In this document: positions 6,622 to 13,192 of the stretch, piece by piece
Position numbering within the stretch: the stretch's first letter is position 1
How the letters are laid out: each line of letters begins with the position of its first letter
NCBI GenBank assembly: GCA_013298335.1
Contig: JAAFHI010000021.1
Coordinates: 1 to 13,192 of the forward strand
Direction of reading: 5' to 3'
DNA length: 13,192 nucleotides
Source of the DNA: Actinomycetota bacterium
GTDB taxonomy: Bacteria > Acidobacteriota > Blastocatellia > Chloracidobacteriales > Chloracidobacteriaceae
Position numbers and translations under genes: made by a program
The notes under the pieces: generated by a model
Databases searched by the model: none
What the model was told of the DNA's origin: nothing
Seen by the model: the letters and a program-made list of their open reading frames with translations, nothing else

Positions 6622-7410
6622 TTAGGTCCCGAGGTTGAATCGGAACGTGATGGCCCCGGTCACCTTGACCGCCTGACCGTTCAGCAGGGTGGGCTTGAAC
6701 GACCACCGGCGGGCGGCGGCGACGGCCGCCTGCTGGAGCAGGGCCGGACCGCTGACGGCGCGGGCACTGACGACCTGGCCGTTTTCATTAATCTGAAGCT
6801 CGACCACCACGTCACCCTGCACGCGGGTGGACTTGGCAATGGCCGGATATTCCGGAGTCACTCGATTCAGTGCGTTTCCACGCAACACGCCTTCGCTGCG
6901 GCGGACCGGGCCGGAAGGAACCTGCGGCTCCTGTCTCGGCGGATCGGGCGGAGGAGGGGGCGCCGCGTCACCAGTACCACCGGCAACACCACCGGGGACT
7001 CCGCCGGGGACTCCGCCGGGGACTCCGCCCGGCATACCGCCGACCATCCCGGCAGTCGAGTTGGAATTGTCATCGCTTGAGTTGCGGGTCTTGACCGAGG
7101 GAGGCGGCTTTTCGACGATCTTCTCGGGTGGCTTCTCGGGCGGCACGTCAGTGACAACCTGAGTTTTCGGCTGAGTCGGAGAGCTGCTTGCGGCAGGGGG
7201 CGGCGGCGGGGGCGGGGGCGGCGGGGGCGGCGGGGCAAGCAACGTGGCTTCCTCCGCGGCCTGGTTCAGGTCGGCGGCAAATGACCAGATCTGCCAGACC
7301 ACTATCGCGGTAAAAGCAATCACCCACAACGCGAACGTCCCAGCCATGAAGGCGGAACGTCGGCCCGCGTCTTTGCGGCTCGATGTGGATTCGACCATGT
7401 TATCGAACAT
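6622..7410 (-). CDS. tonB: Energy transducer TonB
   Basis: A 262-residue protein with the TonB layout: a short basic cytoplasmic end (SRKDAGRRS), one membrane anchor (about 20-44), a long Pro-rich periplasmic linker, and a C-terminal TonB domain over about the last 80 residues (VTPEYPAIAKSTRVQGDVVV, then RRWSFKPTLLNGQAV). It carries proton-motive energy from ExbB/ExbD to outer-membrane receptors. The linker has 13 consecutive prolines (60-72), Pro/Glu/Lys segments, and a GGVP repeat that is a 12-bp tandem repeat in DNA. The anchor lacks the histidine that is conserved in the enterobacterial TonB helix. The start at MFDNMVES has GAGGTG four bases upstream; an in-frame ATG at 7422 would add four residues (MRCR) and is the alternative. 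It heads the exb operon after a long non-coding region. Confidence 0.93.
   Translation of the reverse strand: MFDNMVESTSSRKDAGRRSAFMAGTFALWVIAFTAIVVWQIWSFAADLNQAAEEATLLAPPPPPPPPPPPPPAASSSPTQPKTQVVTDVPPEKPPEKIVEKPPPSVKTRNSSDDNSNSTAGMVGGMPGGVPGGVPGGVPGGVAGGTGDAAPPPPPDPPRQEPQVPSGPVRRSEGVLRGNALNRVTPEYPAIAKSTRVQGDVVVELQINENGQVVSARAVSGPALLQQAAVAAARRWSFKPTLLNGQAVKVTGAITFRFNLGT
6982..7041. repeat. 12-bp tandem repeat in tonB encoding Gly-Gly-Val-Pro
   Basis: Three perfect copies of GGGGACTCCGCC (plus strand, 6994-7005, 7006-7017 and 7018-7029) are flanked by degenerate copies. They encode the GGMPGGVPGGVPGGVPGGVA stretch of the TonB linker. The unit is a multiple of three, so copy-number change would alter linker length without breaking the frame. 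Confidence 0.85.
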
Positions 7411-7636
7411 ACGGCACCTCATTTCCCTTTCTGATTCAACACTCGGCCCGCCATCGCTTAAACCGCGGCCGGACTGCCGAACATGTCAACATTTGGACCA
7501 GTCGGGAACCTGCGCGTCAACGTCTTGATTAGGGCACGTGCGGCTCTTGCAAAAGGATGTCACGGAGAAATCCGGCCTGAATCACCCACGCCGCTACACT
7601 CTTTTTCGTGATTTAAGGAAGGTTTGGATACGGCCA

Positions 7637-7666
7637 ACATTACTCGTCCGCATTTCTCCAAGTCAA
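7637..7666 (-). promoter_or_regulatory. Candidate promoter of the tonB-exb operon
   Basis: On the minus strand TTGACT (7666-7661, five of six matches to the -35 consensus) is followed after 18 bases by TAATGT (7642-7637), a weak -10 with three of six matches. Transcription would begin near 7630 and give a leader of about 220 nt before tonB. No better pair was found nearer the gene. Confidence 0.4.
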
Positions 7667-7735
7667 GCCTTTTCTCTCGTTTTTTGAACCATTTCCACGT
7701 GCTGAAACACTCACGTCAACCCCGCGCAATGCTCG

Positions 7736-7752
7736 CGAAACAGTCTGTTTCG
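7736..7752. promoter_or_regulatory. 17-bp perfect palindrome upstream of the tonB promoter candidate
   Basis: CGAAACAGTCTGTTTCG is a dyad with 8-bp arms around a single central base, about 70 bp upstream of the candidate -35. It could be an operator for a dimeric regulator or, in RNA, a 7-bp hairpin with a three-base loop. It does not match the Fur box, the most obvious expectation for a tonB gene. A larger inverted repeat adjoins it at 7756-7791. Confidence 0.45.
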
Positions 7753-7832
7753 ATGGCCGGAACGGTGCGTCACGACGCGTTACGTTCCGGCGATGAATAT
7801 GCGTTTTCAGCAGGGTTGGACACCGTGTGTTC

Positions 7833-7877
7833 AAAAAAGTTCCCGGTGCTCCAAAATGAAGAATCCACGTCCACCGG
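7833..7877 (-). terminator. Possible rho-independent terminator after secF
   Basis: On the minus strand CCGGTG (7877-7872), just after the secF stop, can pair with CACCGG (7848-7843) across a 23-base loop. The stem is followed by GAAC and then six Ts (7838-7833). The U-run after a GC-rich stem fits a terminator, but the loop is large and the four-base gap before the Ts is not ideal. Confidence 0.4.
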
Positions 7878-7878
7878 A

Positions 7879-9147
7879 TTACTGGACGGTGGCGGATTTC
7901 GCGTCCGGGGAGCCCGGCTTCTTCTTGTTCGCCATCCGGGCCGCCTTGGCAGCCTCTTCCCGCTCGCGCAGGATGCGCTCGGCGCGATTCTTCCACCAGA
8001 TCATGATCGGGCTGGCGATGGCGATGGACGAGTAGGTGCCAATGAGAATCCCGATGAACAGGGCCAGCGAGAAGCTCTTCAACACATCTCCACCGAACAG
8101 GACGAGCGCCACGACCGACAGCAGCGTCAGCCCCGAGGCGATGATTGTCCGCGAGAGTGTCTGGTTGATGGCGTCGTTGGTGACCTTGACGAGGTTGTCC
8201 TTGCGATGGGTTTTCAACTGCTCGCGGATACGGTCGAAGATGACGATGGTGTCGTTCATCGAGTACCCGATGAGGGTCAGCATGGCCGCGATGAAGGTCA
8301 GCGAAATTTCCCACTGGAAGAGCGAGAACAGTCCCAGGGTAATGATGACGTCGTGAATGGTGGCGACGATGGCGGCGAATCCGTAGATCCATTCGAACCG
8401 GAAGGCGATGAAAATGAGCATCCCGACGCAGGCCACGAGCGTGACGTAAATGGCGCGGTTGCGGAGGTCTTTTCCGACCTGCGGGCCGACGACTTCGGCG
8501 CTGACGACGTTGCATTCACCGGCGTAGAATTCCTGCTTGAAGGTTTCGCCCATCTGGTTGTTGAAACCGGCCATCGGGACCGCGTTCAGGTCGGCGATGA
8601 TGCCCCCGGAGGAGTCGCGGAACTTGACGACGGTTTCCGCGAACCGGCGGTATTCCTTCTGCGCGTCGCCCGGCGGCAGGGTCGTCTTCAGCTTGAGCGC
8701 GTCCTTTTCGAGCAACCGGGCGGCGATGACGTCGATGCCGCTCAGGTTCACGTCCACCTTGTCGGCGGGCGGAGGCGTCGCCGGATAATCCTTCGAGAGC
8801 GCCTCGGTGATCTTCTTCTTGTCACGATCGACTTCGCCCTGCTCGATGGGCGTATTGATGAAGACTTCATTCCGGTCAGCCTGATTCAGCTTCTTGCCGG
8901 TTCGCTGAATCGAGACCTTGTCCTTCTCGTATCCGGCCTTCTGGAGCGCCGCACGAATCCGGTTCTCGTCGGGCGCCGACTTGAAGCGGACCGCGAGCTT
9001 GGTTCCACCGGCAAAGTCCACGCCGAGGTTGAAACCGCGAATGAGCATCGAGCCGATGCCGAGCACCGAGGTCACGATGGAGAAAATGATGAAGTACTTG
9101 GCCTTCCCGAGGAAGTCGTAGTTGGTATTCTTGAAAATTTCGATCAT
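7879..9147 (-). CDS. secF: Protein translocase subunit SecF
   Basis: A 422-residue inner-membrane protein that with SecD drives late steps of Sec export using the proton gradient. TM1 lies at about 18-36 and is followed by LGVDFAGGT (41-49), the SecF entry to the periplasmic P1 domain. P1 spans roughly 37-232 and ends at AEVVGPQVGKDLRNRAI. TM2-TM6 occupy about 233-385, with IGYSMNDTIVIFDRIRE (293-309); D299 matches E. coli SecF D213 in the proton path. A basic, hydrophilic C-terminal tail of about 35 residues ends the protein. It is about 100 residues longer than E. coli SecF, mainly because P1 carries an insertion (about 85-175). The start MIEIFKNTNYDFLGK is typical of the family although no Shine-Dalgarno is visible. 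It lies 97 bp after secD. Confidence 0.95.
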   Translation of the reverse strand: MIEIFKNTNYDFLGKAKYFIIFSIVTSVLGIGSMLIRGFNLGVDFAGGTKLAVRFKSAPDENRIRAALQKAGYEKDKVSIQRTGKKLNQADRNEVFINTPIEQGEVDRDKKKITEALSKDYPATPPPADKVDVNLSGIDVIAARLLEKDALKLKTTLPPGDAQKEYRRFAETVVKFRDSSGGIIADLNAVPMAGFNNQMGETFKQEFYAGECNVVSAEVVGPQVGKDLRNRAIYVTLVACVGMLIFIAFRFEWIYGFAAIVATIHDVIITLGLFSLFQWEISLTFIAAMLTLIGYSMNDTIVIFDRIREQLKTHRKDNLVKVTNDAINQTLSRTIIASGLTLLSVVALVLFGGDVLKSFSLALFIGILIGTYSSIAIASPIMIWWKNRAERILREREEAAKAARMANKKKPGSPDAKSATVQ

Positions 9148-9178
9148 GGCTTGAGGTATGAGAACGAACAGGATTCAG

Positions 9179-9234
9179 GGTCGGTCGGATTCCGGCGCGG
9201 CGCGGCGGCAGGATTACGACCCGCCGCCGACCGC
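9179..9234 (-). promoter_or_regulatory. GC-rich inverted repeats in the secD-secF spacer
   Basis: In the 97 bp spacer, CGGCGGC and GCCGCCG (9229-9223 and 9209-9203, minus strand) can form a 7-bp stem with a 13-base loop. GGTCGG and CCGACC outside it can add an outer stem. There is no T-run after it. It may affect mRNA stability or the SecD:SecF ratio. I see no separate secF promoter. Confidence 0.35.
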
Positions 9235-9244
9235 CACCTGAAGC

Positions 9245-10900
9245 CTAGATGCTCAACGAGGTCGGACGCTCCGTTCGCGACAGCGTGTAGCCGAACATCG
9301 TCTTTGAAACGAACGTCGCCGTGAACAGGTTGGCCAGCAACCCGACAATCAGGGTGATGGCGAAACCGCGGATCGGACCAGTCCCGAAAATAAACAGGAT
9401 GATGGACGAGACAATGGTCGTGACGTGCGTATCAATAATGGTGACGAACGCCTTGTCGAACCCGAGTTCGACCGCCGAGACAACGGCTTTTCCGAGTCGA
9501 AGTTCGTCACGGATGCGTTCGAAAATCAGCACGTTCGAGTCAACCGCCATACCAATGGTCAGAATGACGCCCGCGATGCCGGGCAGCGTCAACGTTGCGC
9601 TGAACATCGCCAGCGAGGCAATCAGCATGACCAGATTCAGCACGAGCGAGATGATGGCGTTCAAACCGGAAATCCGGTAGTAGAAAATCATGAAGAACAT
9701 GATGAACACGATGCCCGCGACCGAAGCGGCCACGCCCTGCCGGATCGAGTCGGCGCCGAGCGACGGTCCGACCGTCCGTTCCTCAAGGTAGATGACCCGC
9801 GCGGGCAGCGCGCCCGAGCGCAGCACGAGCGCCAGATCTTCCGCCGACTGCTTCGAGAAGTTGCCGGTAATCTCGCCGGTATCGCGGATTTCGCCGCGAA
9901 TGGTCGGGGCCGACTTGACCCGTCCGTTAAGAACGATGGCGAGGTTTTTCCCGATGTTCTTGCTGGTCCAGTCGCCGAACTTCTTGGCGCCGTCGTCCTT
10001 TAGCTTGAAGACGATGCGGTAGTCGCCTTCGTCACCGACCTGGCCCTGGGCGGCAAAGGCGTCGCGCAGATCGCGACCGACGATGACCGGGGCCTTGGTG
10101 ATGAGCAGGTAGGACATGCCCGGTTGCGGCGTCGTGGCGGCCTCGGCCCCTTCCTCATCACGCTCATCGAGCGGAAGCGGTTCGACGTCGGCGCGCCCGG
10201 CGGCGGCGGCTTTGGCTTCTTCGGGGCTGCCGTAGGGACGGTAGGGTCCGTCCACCGAGCGCAGTTCGAGGTTGGATTCAAGGACCAGCGTCCGCTTCAC
10301 CCGTTCGGGATCGTCCACGCCCGGCAACTGAAGAAGAATCTGGTAGCTGTTCTCCGCGCCGTAGGTCTGGATGGTCGGCTCGGTCACGCCGAACGAGTTG
10401 ATCCGGTTTTCGATGATGTTCATCGCCTGATCGACCGCGCGCTTGCGGTACTCGCGGGCGACGTTTTCCTTCATCGTGAAAACGACATCAGAACCGTTGA
10501 TGCTGGCCGTCCATTCGCCCTTGCCAAAATCTTCCAGCAACTTGTCGCGGGCTTCCGTGATGCGGGTCGCGTCGGTCAGAGTCACGACCACCTGGGTCGC
10601 GGTCAGGGCCTTCGCTTCCTTCATGGGAATGGCAAGCTTTTGAAGAACGGTCTTCGACTTTTCGGCGTTGTCGTCGGCGATTTTCTTGAGCGCCTCATCA
10701 ACCATGACCTGGAGGACAAGGTGCGACCCGCCCTTCAGGTCGAGGCCGAGCTTGATGTTTCCCGCGACGTTTTCCTTGATTTTGGCGAATGATTTGAAGT
10801 CCGCGCCGACCGGCGCACGCCAGCCGATCAAGGTAATGTACAGGCAGCCCAGCGTCACCAGTAAAATCGTGATGACGCGCGGAAGGAGATTCTTGCGCAT
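9245..10900 (-). CDS. secD: Protein translocase subunit SecD
   Basis: A 551-residue inner-membrane protein, the partner of SecF in the proton-driven motor that pulls substrates out of SecYEG on the periplasmic side. It has an N-terminal anchor (about 7-27), then GLDLKGGSHLVLQV (52-65) at the start of the P1 domain, NIIENRINSFGVTEP (161-175) and LLQLPGVDDPERVKRTL (189-205). A charged, Ala/Glu-rich linker (about 225-258) precedes the remaining periplasmic part. The C-terminal five-helix block (about 388-540) contains GIAGVILTIGMAVDSNVLIF (441-460) followed by ERIRDEL; D454 matches E. coli SecD D519. It is somewhat shorter than E. coli SecD (615). The start MRKNLLPRVITILLV gives a standard anchor; GAGGG lies 13 bases upstream, which is long for a Shine-Dalgarno. 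A candidate promoter precedes it by about 45 bp, so secDF is probably its own unit. Confidence 0.96.
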   Translation of the reverse strand: MRKNLLPRVITILLVTLGCLYITLIGWRAPVGADFKSFAKIKENVAGNIKLGLDLKGGSHLVLQVMVDEALKKIADDNAEKSKTVLQKLAIPMKEAKALTATQVVVTLTDATRITEARDKLLEDFGKGEWTASINGSDVVFTMKENVAREYRKRAVDQAMNIIENRINSFGVTEPTIQTYGAENSYQILLQLPGVDDPERVKRTLVLESNLELRSVDGPYRPYGSPEEAKAAAAGRADVEPLPLDERDEEGAEAATTPQPGMSYLLITKAPVIVGRDLRDAFAAQGQVGDEGDYRIVFKLKDDGAKKFGDWTSKNIGKNLAIVLNGRVKSAPTIRGEIRDTGEITGNFSKQSAEDLALVLRSGALPARVIYLEERTVGPSLGADSIRQGVAASVAGIVFIMFFMIFYYRISGLNAIISLVLNLVMLIASLAMFSATLTLPGIAGVILTIGMAVDSNVLIFERIRDELRLGKAVVSAVELGFDKAFVTIIDTHVTTIVSSIILFIFGTGPIRGFAITLIVGLLANLFTATFVSKTMFGYTLSRTERPTSLSI

Positions 10901-10946
10901 AGATGTTTAGGGTCCCTCGAACAAATGCAACGATGGAAAAGCTGGA

Positions 10947-10974
10947 AGAATAGCGAAAGCGGGAAATTGGGCAA
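10947..10974 (-). promoter_or_regulatory. Candidate secDF promoter
   Basis: TTGCCC (10974-10969) and TATTCT (10952-10947), read on the minus strand, are 16 bases apart, each with four of six consensus matches. Transcription would begin about 40 bases before the secD ATG. The site lies in the 132 bp gap after the preceding regulator gene. No strong terminator is visible in that gap, so read-through is possible. Confidence 0.4.
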
Positions 10975-11032
10975 GTGATTTTTGATGATTTCGTCTGGAG
11001 GAGAGGAAGTCCCCTCGCCCCCCTTGCCCGTT

Positions 11033-13192
11033 CTATGCGTGGGCGACATGGGTCTGGGCGACCAGTCCACGCAAAATTTCCGGCGACAGACGCCCGCGGG
11101 CGACCATGGTCGTGGTCGGCGAGGGCGACATTCCCAGACGGCCGATTTCACCATCGGCCACGACCAGCACGACCGGCAGCGACCGCCAGTCCGGATTGCG
11201 GCGCATCCGGCGGTGGAGTTCGAGCCCGTCGAATTCGGGATCAATCAGGTCGAGCAGGACGATGTCCGGCGGATCGATGGTCAGGGTCGAAAGCATGGCG
11301 TCGCCGTTTTCGACGAACTGCGCCTGACACCCGATCTCCCGCGCCCAGTGCGCCAGTTGCTTGCGCGCATCGGTATTGTCGCAGGCAATGACCATCCGAC
11401 GCCCTTGGACGGGAGGCAGGACGGGTTCAGGCTCGGCAGCAATGGTCAGCGCGTCCTCAAGTTTCTGGTATGCCCCCGAAATGGCGCTCAATTTTGCCAG
11501 GTCCTCAAGTCGCGACTGAAGGAGATTCAGGGCTTCACGATAGGCATTCTGTGCGAGCATCAGTTTCTGCCGGAGGGAGGCGACCTCGGTCCCCTGCCGC
11601 GCGTTGCCCTGCCGCAACTGGCTGACTTCGCGTTCGAGTTCGGCAACCGTCGCCTGACGCTGATGGAATTCGGCTTCCCGAACTTCCGCCTGATCAATGA
11701 TCGCCTGCCACGCGGAACGCTCCCTGGTCAGCGTTTCGAGCCGCTGCATGACGGTCGCCAGCAACGCCTCGCGAATCAGATGCCGCCGTTCGAAGGACTC
11801 AATCTCCGCCGTCAGACGTTCAACTTCGGCCCCGGCAAAGAGCCGCTGCGAACTGGCCTGATCCTCGATGGTTTCGCGCAGCATCTCATTTTCGGCGGAA
11901 ATGCGGGCGACCTCGCGATCTTTTTCCTGAAGCGCCGCCTCGACCGCCCGACGCGCCTCGACGGCTTCCGTCAGCAACCGCTGGGAAATCTCGAAATCGG
12001 AGCGGAGCAGCCCCATTTCCTCGGACGCCCGGCTCGAACCGACCCTGGCCAGCAAAAGTTCCTGCCGGGCTTCCTCCAGCAGGCGCTGGTTGGCGGCGGC
12101 ATCCAGCTTGAGCGCCTCGAAATGCTCTTCCGAAAGGTTGGCCGACGTTTCGGCATTGGCCACCCGGTCGTTCAGGGTTTTTACCGTCGCCTGAAACTCG
12201 TGCAGCCGGTAATCCCGGTCGGCGATTTCACGCTGCGACTCGGCCAGCATGTTTTCGAGCTGGGCATTCCGGTCCGAAAGGTGTCGGTGCGACAGTTCGT
12301 AATGGCTCTGCACTTCATCCAGCAGGCTCTGGGCCTGGGCCCGTCCCGCCTCGGACGCCTGAAAGGCGGCTTCGATCTGGGCAAACCGTTCGGCCACTTC
12401 CTGTCCGCCGGTCTGGCCCAGTTGCGCCTGAACTTCGAACAGTTCGCCCTCGAGCGCCTCCAGCCGCGCAATCAGTTCGGCGTTTTCGGCGGTCAGCTTC
12501 TCCGCCCGGGCGGCGCTTTTCGAGGCCGCTTCGAGCGACCGCTCGAGGGTTCCGATTCGCTCGGCGCTCTGGCGGACTTCGAGGTCCTGCCCGGAATAGC
12601 TGTTCTGGAGATGCCGGAGCTGTTCGTTGGTCTGTTCGATGAGCAGGGTCCAGTCGAGCGCGGAGGACGTCAGCCGGGCAAAACGCAGGGCCGTCGCCTT
12701 GACCGATTCATCAACCGTTCCGCTGGAAAGCAGCACCGCCAGACCGAGCGCGCCGTTGCGGACCAGCGGAACCGCCGTCGCCGTCTTCAAACTGCTTTCG
12801 GGAAACAACCGGTCACGGACGCCGACCGAGACTTCGGCGACCTGTCCGTTCTCGAGCGCCCGGAACAGTTCGGGGGCTTCAGCCGGGAGAAACCGGGCCT
12901 CGGCCCACCCGGCGACCACGCCGTCACCGGCAATCGCCTTCGCCGCCAGCGCGCTTCCCTCAAGAAAAAGGAGCACTCCGGCCTCGGCGGCGGCCAGTCC
13001 GCACAACTGTTTGACGATTTCGGTGGGAAGCTGCTCGACCCGACGCACCGAGAGCGCCGCTTCAATCGCGGTCGTCAAGGGACCGTCCGCTCCGGGCGCG
13101 GAGGCTGGAAGCGCGCGCGACATTTCGTAGGACACGATGACGAACCCGGCGGGATCTCCGTCGTCATCACGCAGCGCGGCGACCGTGGCCTG
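11033..13192 (-). CDS. Partial PAS/GAF - coiled-coil - degenerate receiver regulator (5' end outside window)
   Basis: The frame stays open to the right edge, giving 719 visible residues. A GTG at 13135 would start a 700-residue form, but the codons before it read ATVAALRDDDGDPAGFVIV, which looks like the last strands of a PAS-type domain, so the true start is probably outside. Numbered from that GTG: a GAF-like domain at about 18-165 (AGVLLFLEGSAL, TAVPLVRNGALGLAVLLSS), a long Glu/Ala/Leu/Arg-rich coiled coil at about 165-560, a Pro-rich linker, and a receiver-like domain at about 580-695. The receiver keeps a phospho-acceptor-like Asp in IVLLDLIDPEFDG (D629). It has lost one of the acidic pair (ACDN where VDDD is usual), the switch Thr/Ser (V659) and the conserved Lys (ARGRLSPE where a KPF-type motif is usual). 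No kinase or DNA-binding domain is visible. A cytoplasmic signalling scaffold is the best guess. I do not recognise a named family. Confidence 0.8.
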   Translation of the reverse strand, partial: QATVAALRDDDGDPAGFVIVSYEMSRALPASAPGADGPLTTAIEAALSVRRVEQLPTEIVKQLCGLAAAEAGVLLFLEGSALAAKAIAGDGVVAGWAEARFLPAEAPELFRALENGQVAEVSVGVRDRLFPESSLKTATAVPLVRNGALGLAVLLSSGTVDESVKATALRFARLTSSALDWTLLIEQTNEQLRHLQNSYSGQDLEVRQSAERIGTLERSLEAASKSAARAEKLTAENAELIARLEALEGELFEVQAQLGQTGGQEVAERFAQIEAAFQASEAGRAQAQSLLDEVQSHYELSHRHLSDRNAQLENMLAESQREIADRDYRLHEFQATVKTLNDRVANAETSANLSEEHFEALKLDAAANQRLLEEARQELLLARVGSSRASEEMGLLRSDFEISQRLLTEAVEARRAVEAALQEKDREVARISAENEMLRETIEDQASSQRLFAGAEVERLTAEIESFERRHLIREALLATVMQRLETLTRERSAWQAIIDQAEVREAEFHQRQATVAELEREVSQLRQGNARQGTEVASLRQKLMLAQNAYREALNLLQSRLEDLAKLSAISGAYQKLEDALTIAAEPEPVLPPVQGRRMVIACDNTDARKQLAHWAREIGCQAQFVENGDAMLSTLTIDPPDIVLLDLIDPEFDGLELHRRMRRNPDWRSLPVVLVVADGEIGRLGMSPSPTTTMVARGRLSPEILRGLVAQTHVAHA

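Larger units (their letters stand above)
7411..7878. other. 468 bp non-coding region between secF and tonB
   Basis: No gene with convincing coding character lies here; open frames entering from secF are shadows. In minus-strand order it holds a possible secF terminator (7833-7877); an inverted repeat with 9-bp arms (7756-7764 and 7783-7791) and an inner GCGT/ACGC pair; a 17-bp palindrome (7736-7752); a candidate promoter (7637-7666); and a leader of about 220 nt with a 6-bp inverted repeat (7580-7585 and 7608-7613). I do not recognise a known riboswitch or binding site. Confidence 0.7.

Noticed and set aside
7430..7520. Short ATG frames in the tonB leader as possible leader peptides
   Set aside because: None has a Shine-Dalgarno or a telling composition such as runs of one amino acid; they are expected by chance in a leader of this length.
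7624..9324. 566-codon open frame on the plus strand opposite secF and its downstream region
   Set aside because: Antisense to clear secF motifs, with low-complexity Asp/Glu/Gly/Arg-rich translation and no recognisable fold or ribosome-binding site.
1..13192. CRISPR array, insertion sequence, tRNA or rRNA
   Set aside because: I saw no spaced direct repeats, transposase motifs, terminal inverted repeats, or tRNA/rRNA-like conserved sequence on either strand. Apart from the short heptamer array, the window is ordinary core genes.

Overview
Every gene in this 13.2 kb window lies on the minus strand. The content points to a Gram-negative bacterium of moderately high GC: a split SecD/SecF pair, a TonB-ExbB-ExbD-ExbD energy-transduction set, a TPR lipoprotein with a lipobox, and a long RelA/SpoT homolog with RFKD, TGS, zinc-finger and ACT elements. 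The TonB architecture (MFDN N-terminus, proline run, Gly-Gly-Val-Pro repeats), the exbB-exbD-exbD-TPR order and the enlarged SecF suggest Acidobacteriota. That placement rests on family resemblance and was not tested by any search.

Layout in the direction of transcription (right to left). (1) 13192-11033: a large regulator, cut by the right window edge, with the tail of an apparent PAS-like domain, a GAF-like domain, about 400 residues of coiled coil and a degenerate receiver domain. (2) 10900-7879: secD then secF, with a structured 97 bp spacer and a possible terminator after secF. (3) 7878-7411: a 468 bp non-coding region with several inverted repeats and a candidate promoter that would give tonB a leader of about 220 nt. 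(4) 7410-3918: tonB, exbB, exbD1, exbD2 and a TPR lipoprotein, apparently one operon, closed by a clear hairpin terminator at 3863-3896. (5) 3765-40: a bifunctional-type (p)ppGpp synthetase/hydrolase gene, then a cytosolic GH13 alpha-amylase-family enzyme. A degenerate 7-bp repeat array overlaps the GH13 stop codon and runs off the left edge.

How the genes fit together: secDF completes protein export using the proton gradient. The tonB-exb operon passes proton-motive force to outer-membrane transporters; its two different ExbD paralogs and the co-transcribed lipoprotein suggest a variant or multi-part complex. The rel gene sets (p)ppGpp levels, and the GH13 enzyme may work on internal alpha-glucans.

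I do not see a defence system, mobile element, CRISPR array or other clearly new system. The most unusual items are small RNA-level structures (a perfect Shine-Dalgarno-sequestering hairpin before the second exbD, a GC hairpin against the rel Shine-Dalgarno), the pseudo-receiver on the coiled-coil regulator, and the heptamer array.
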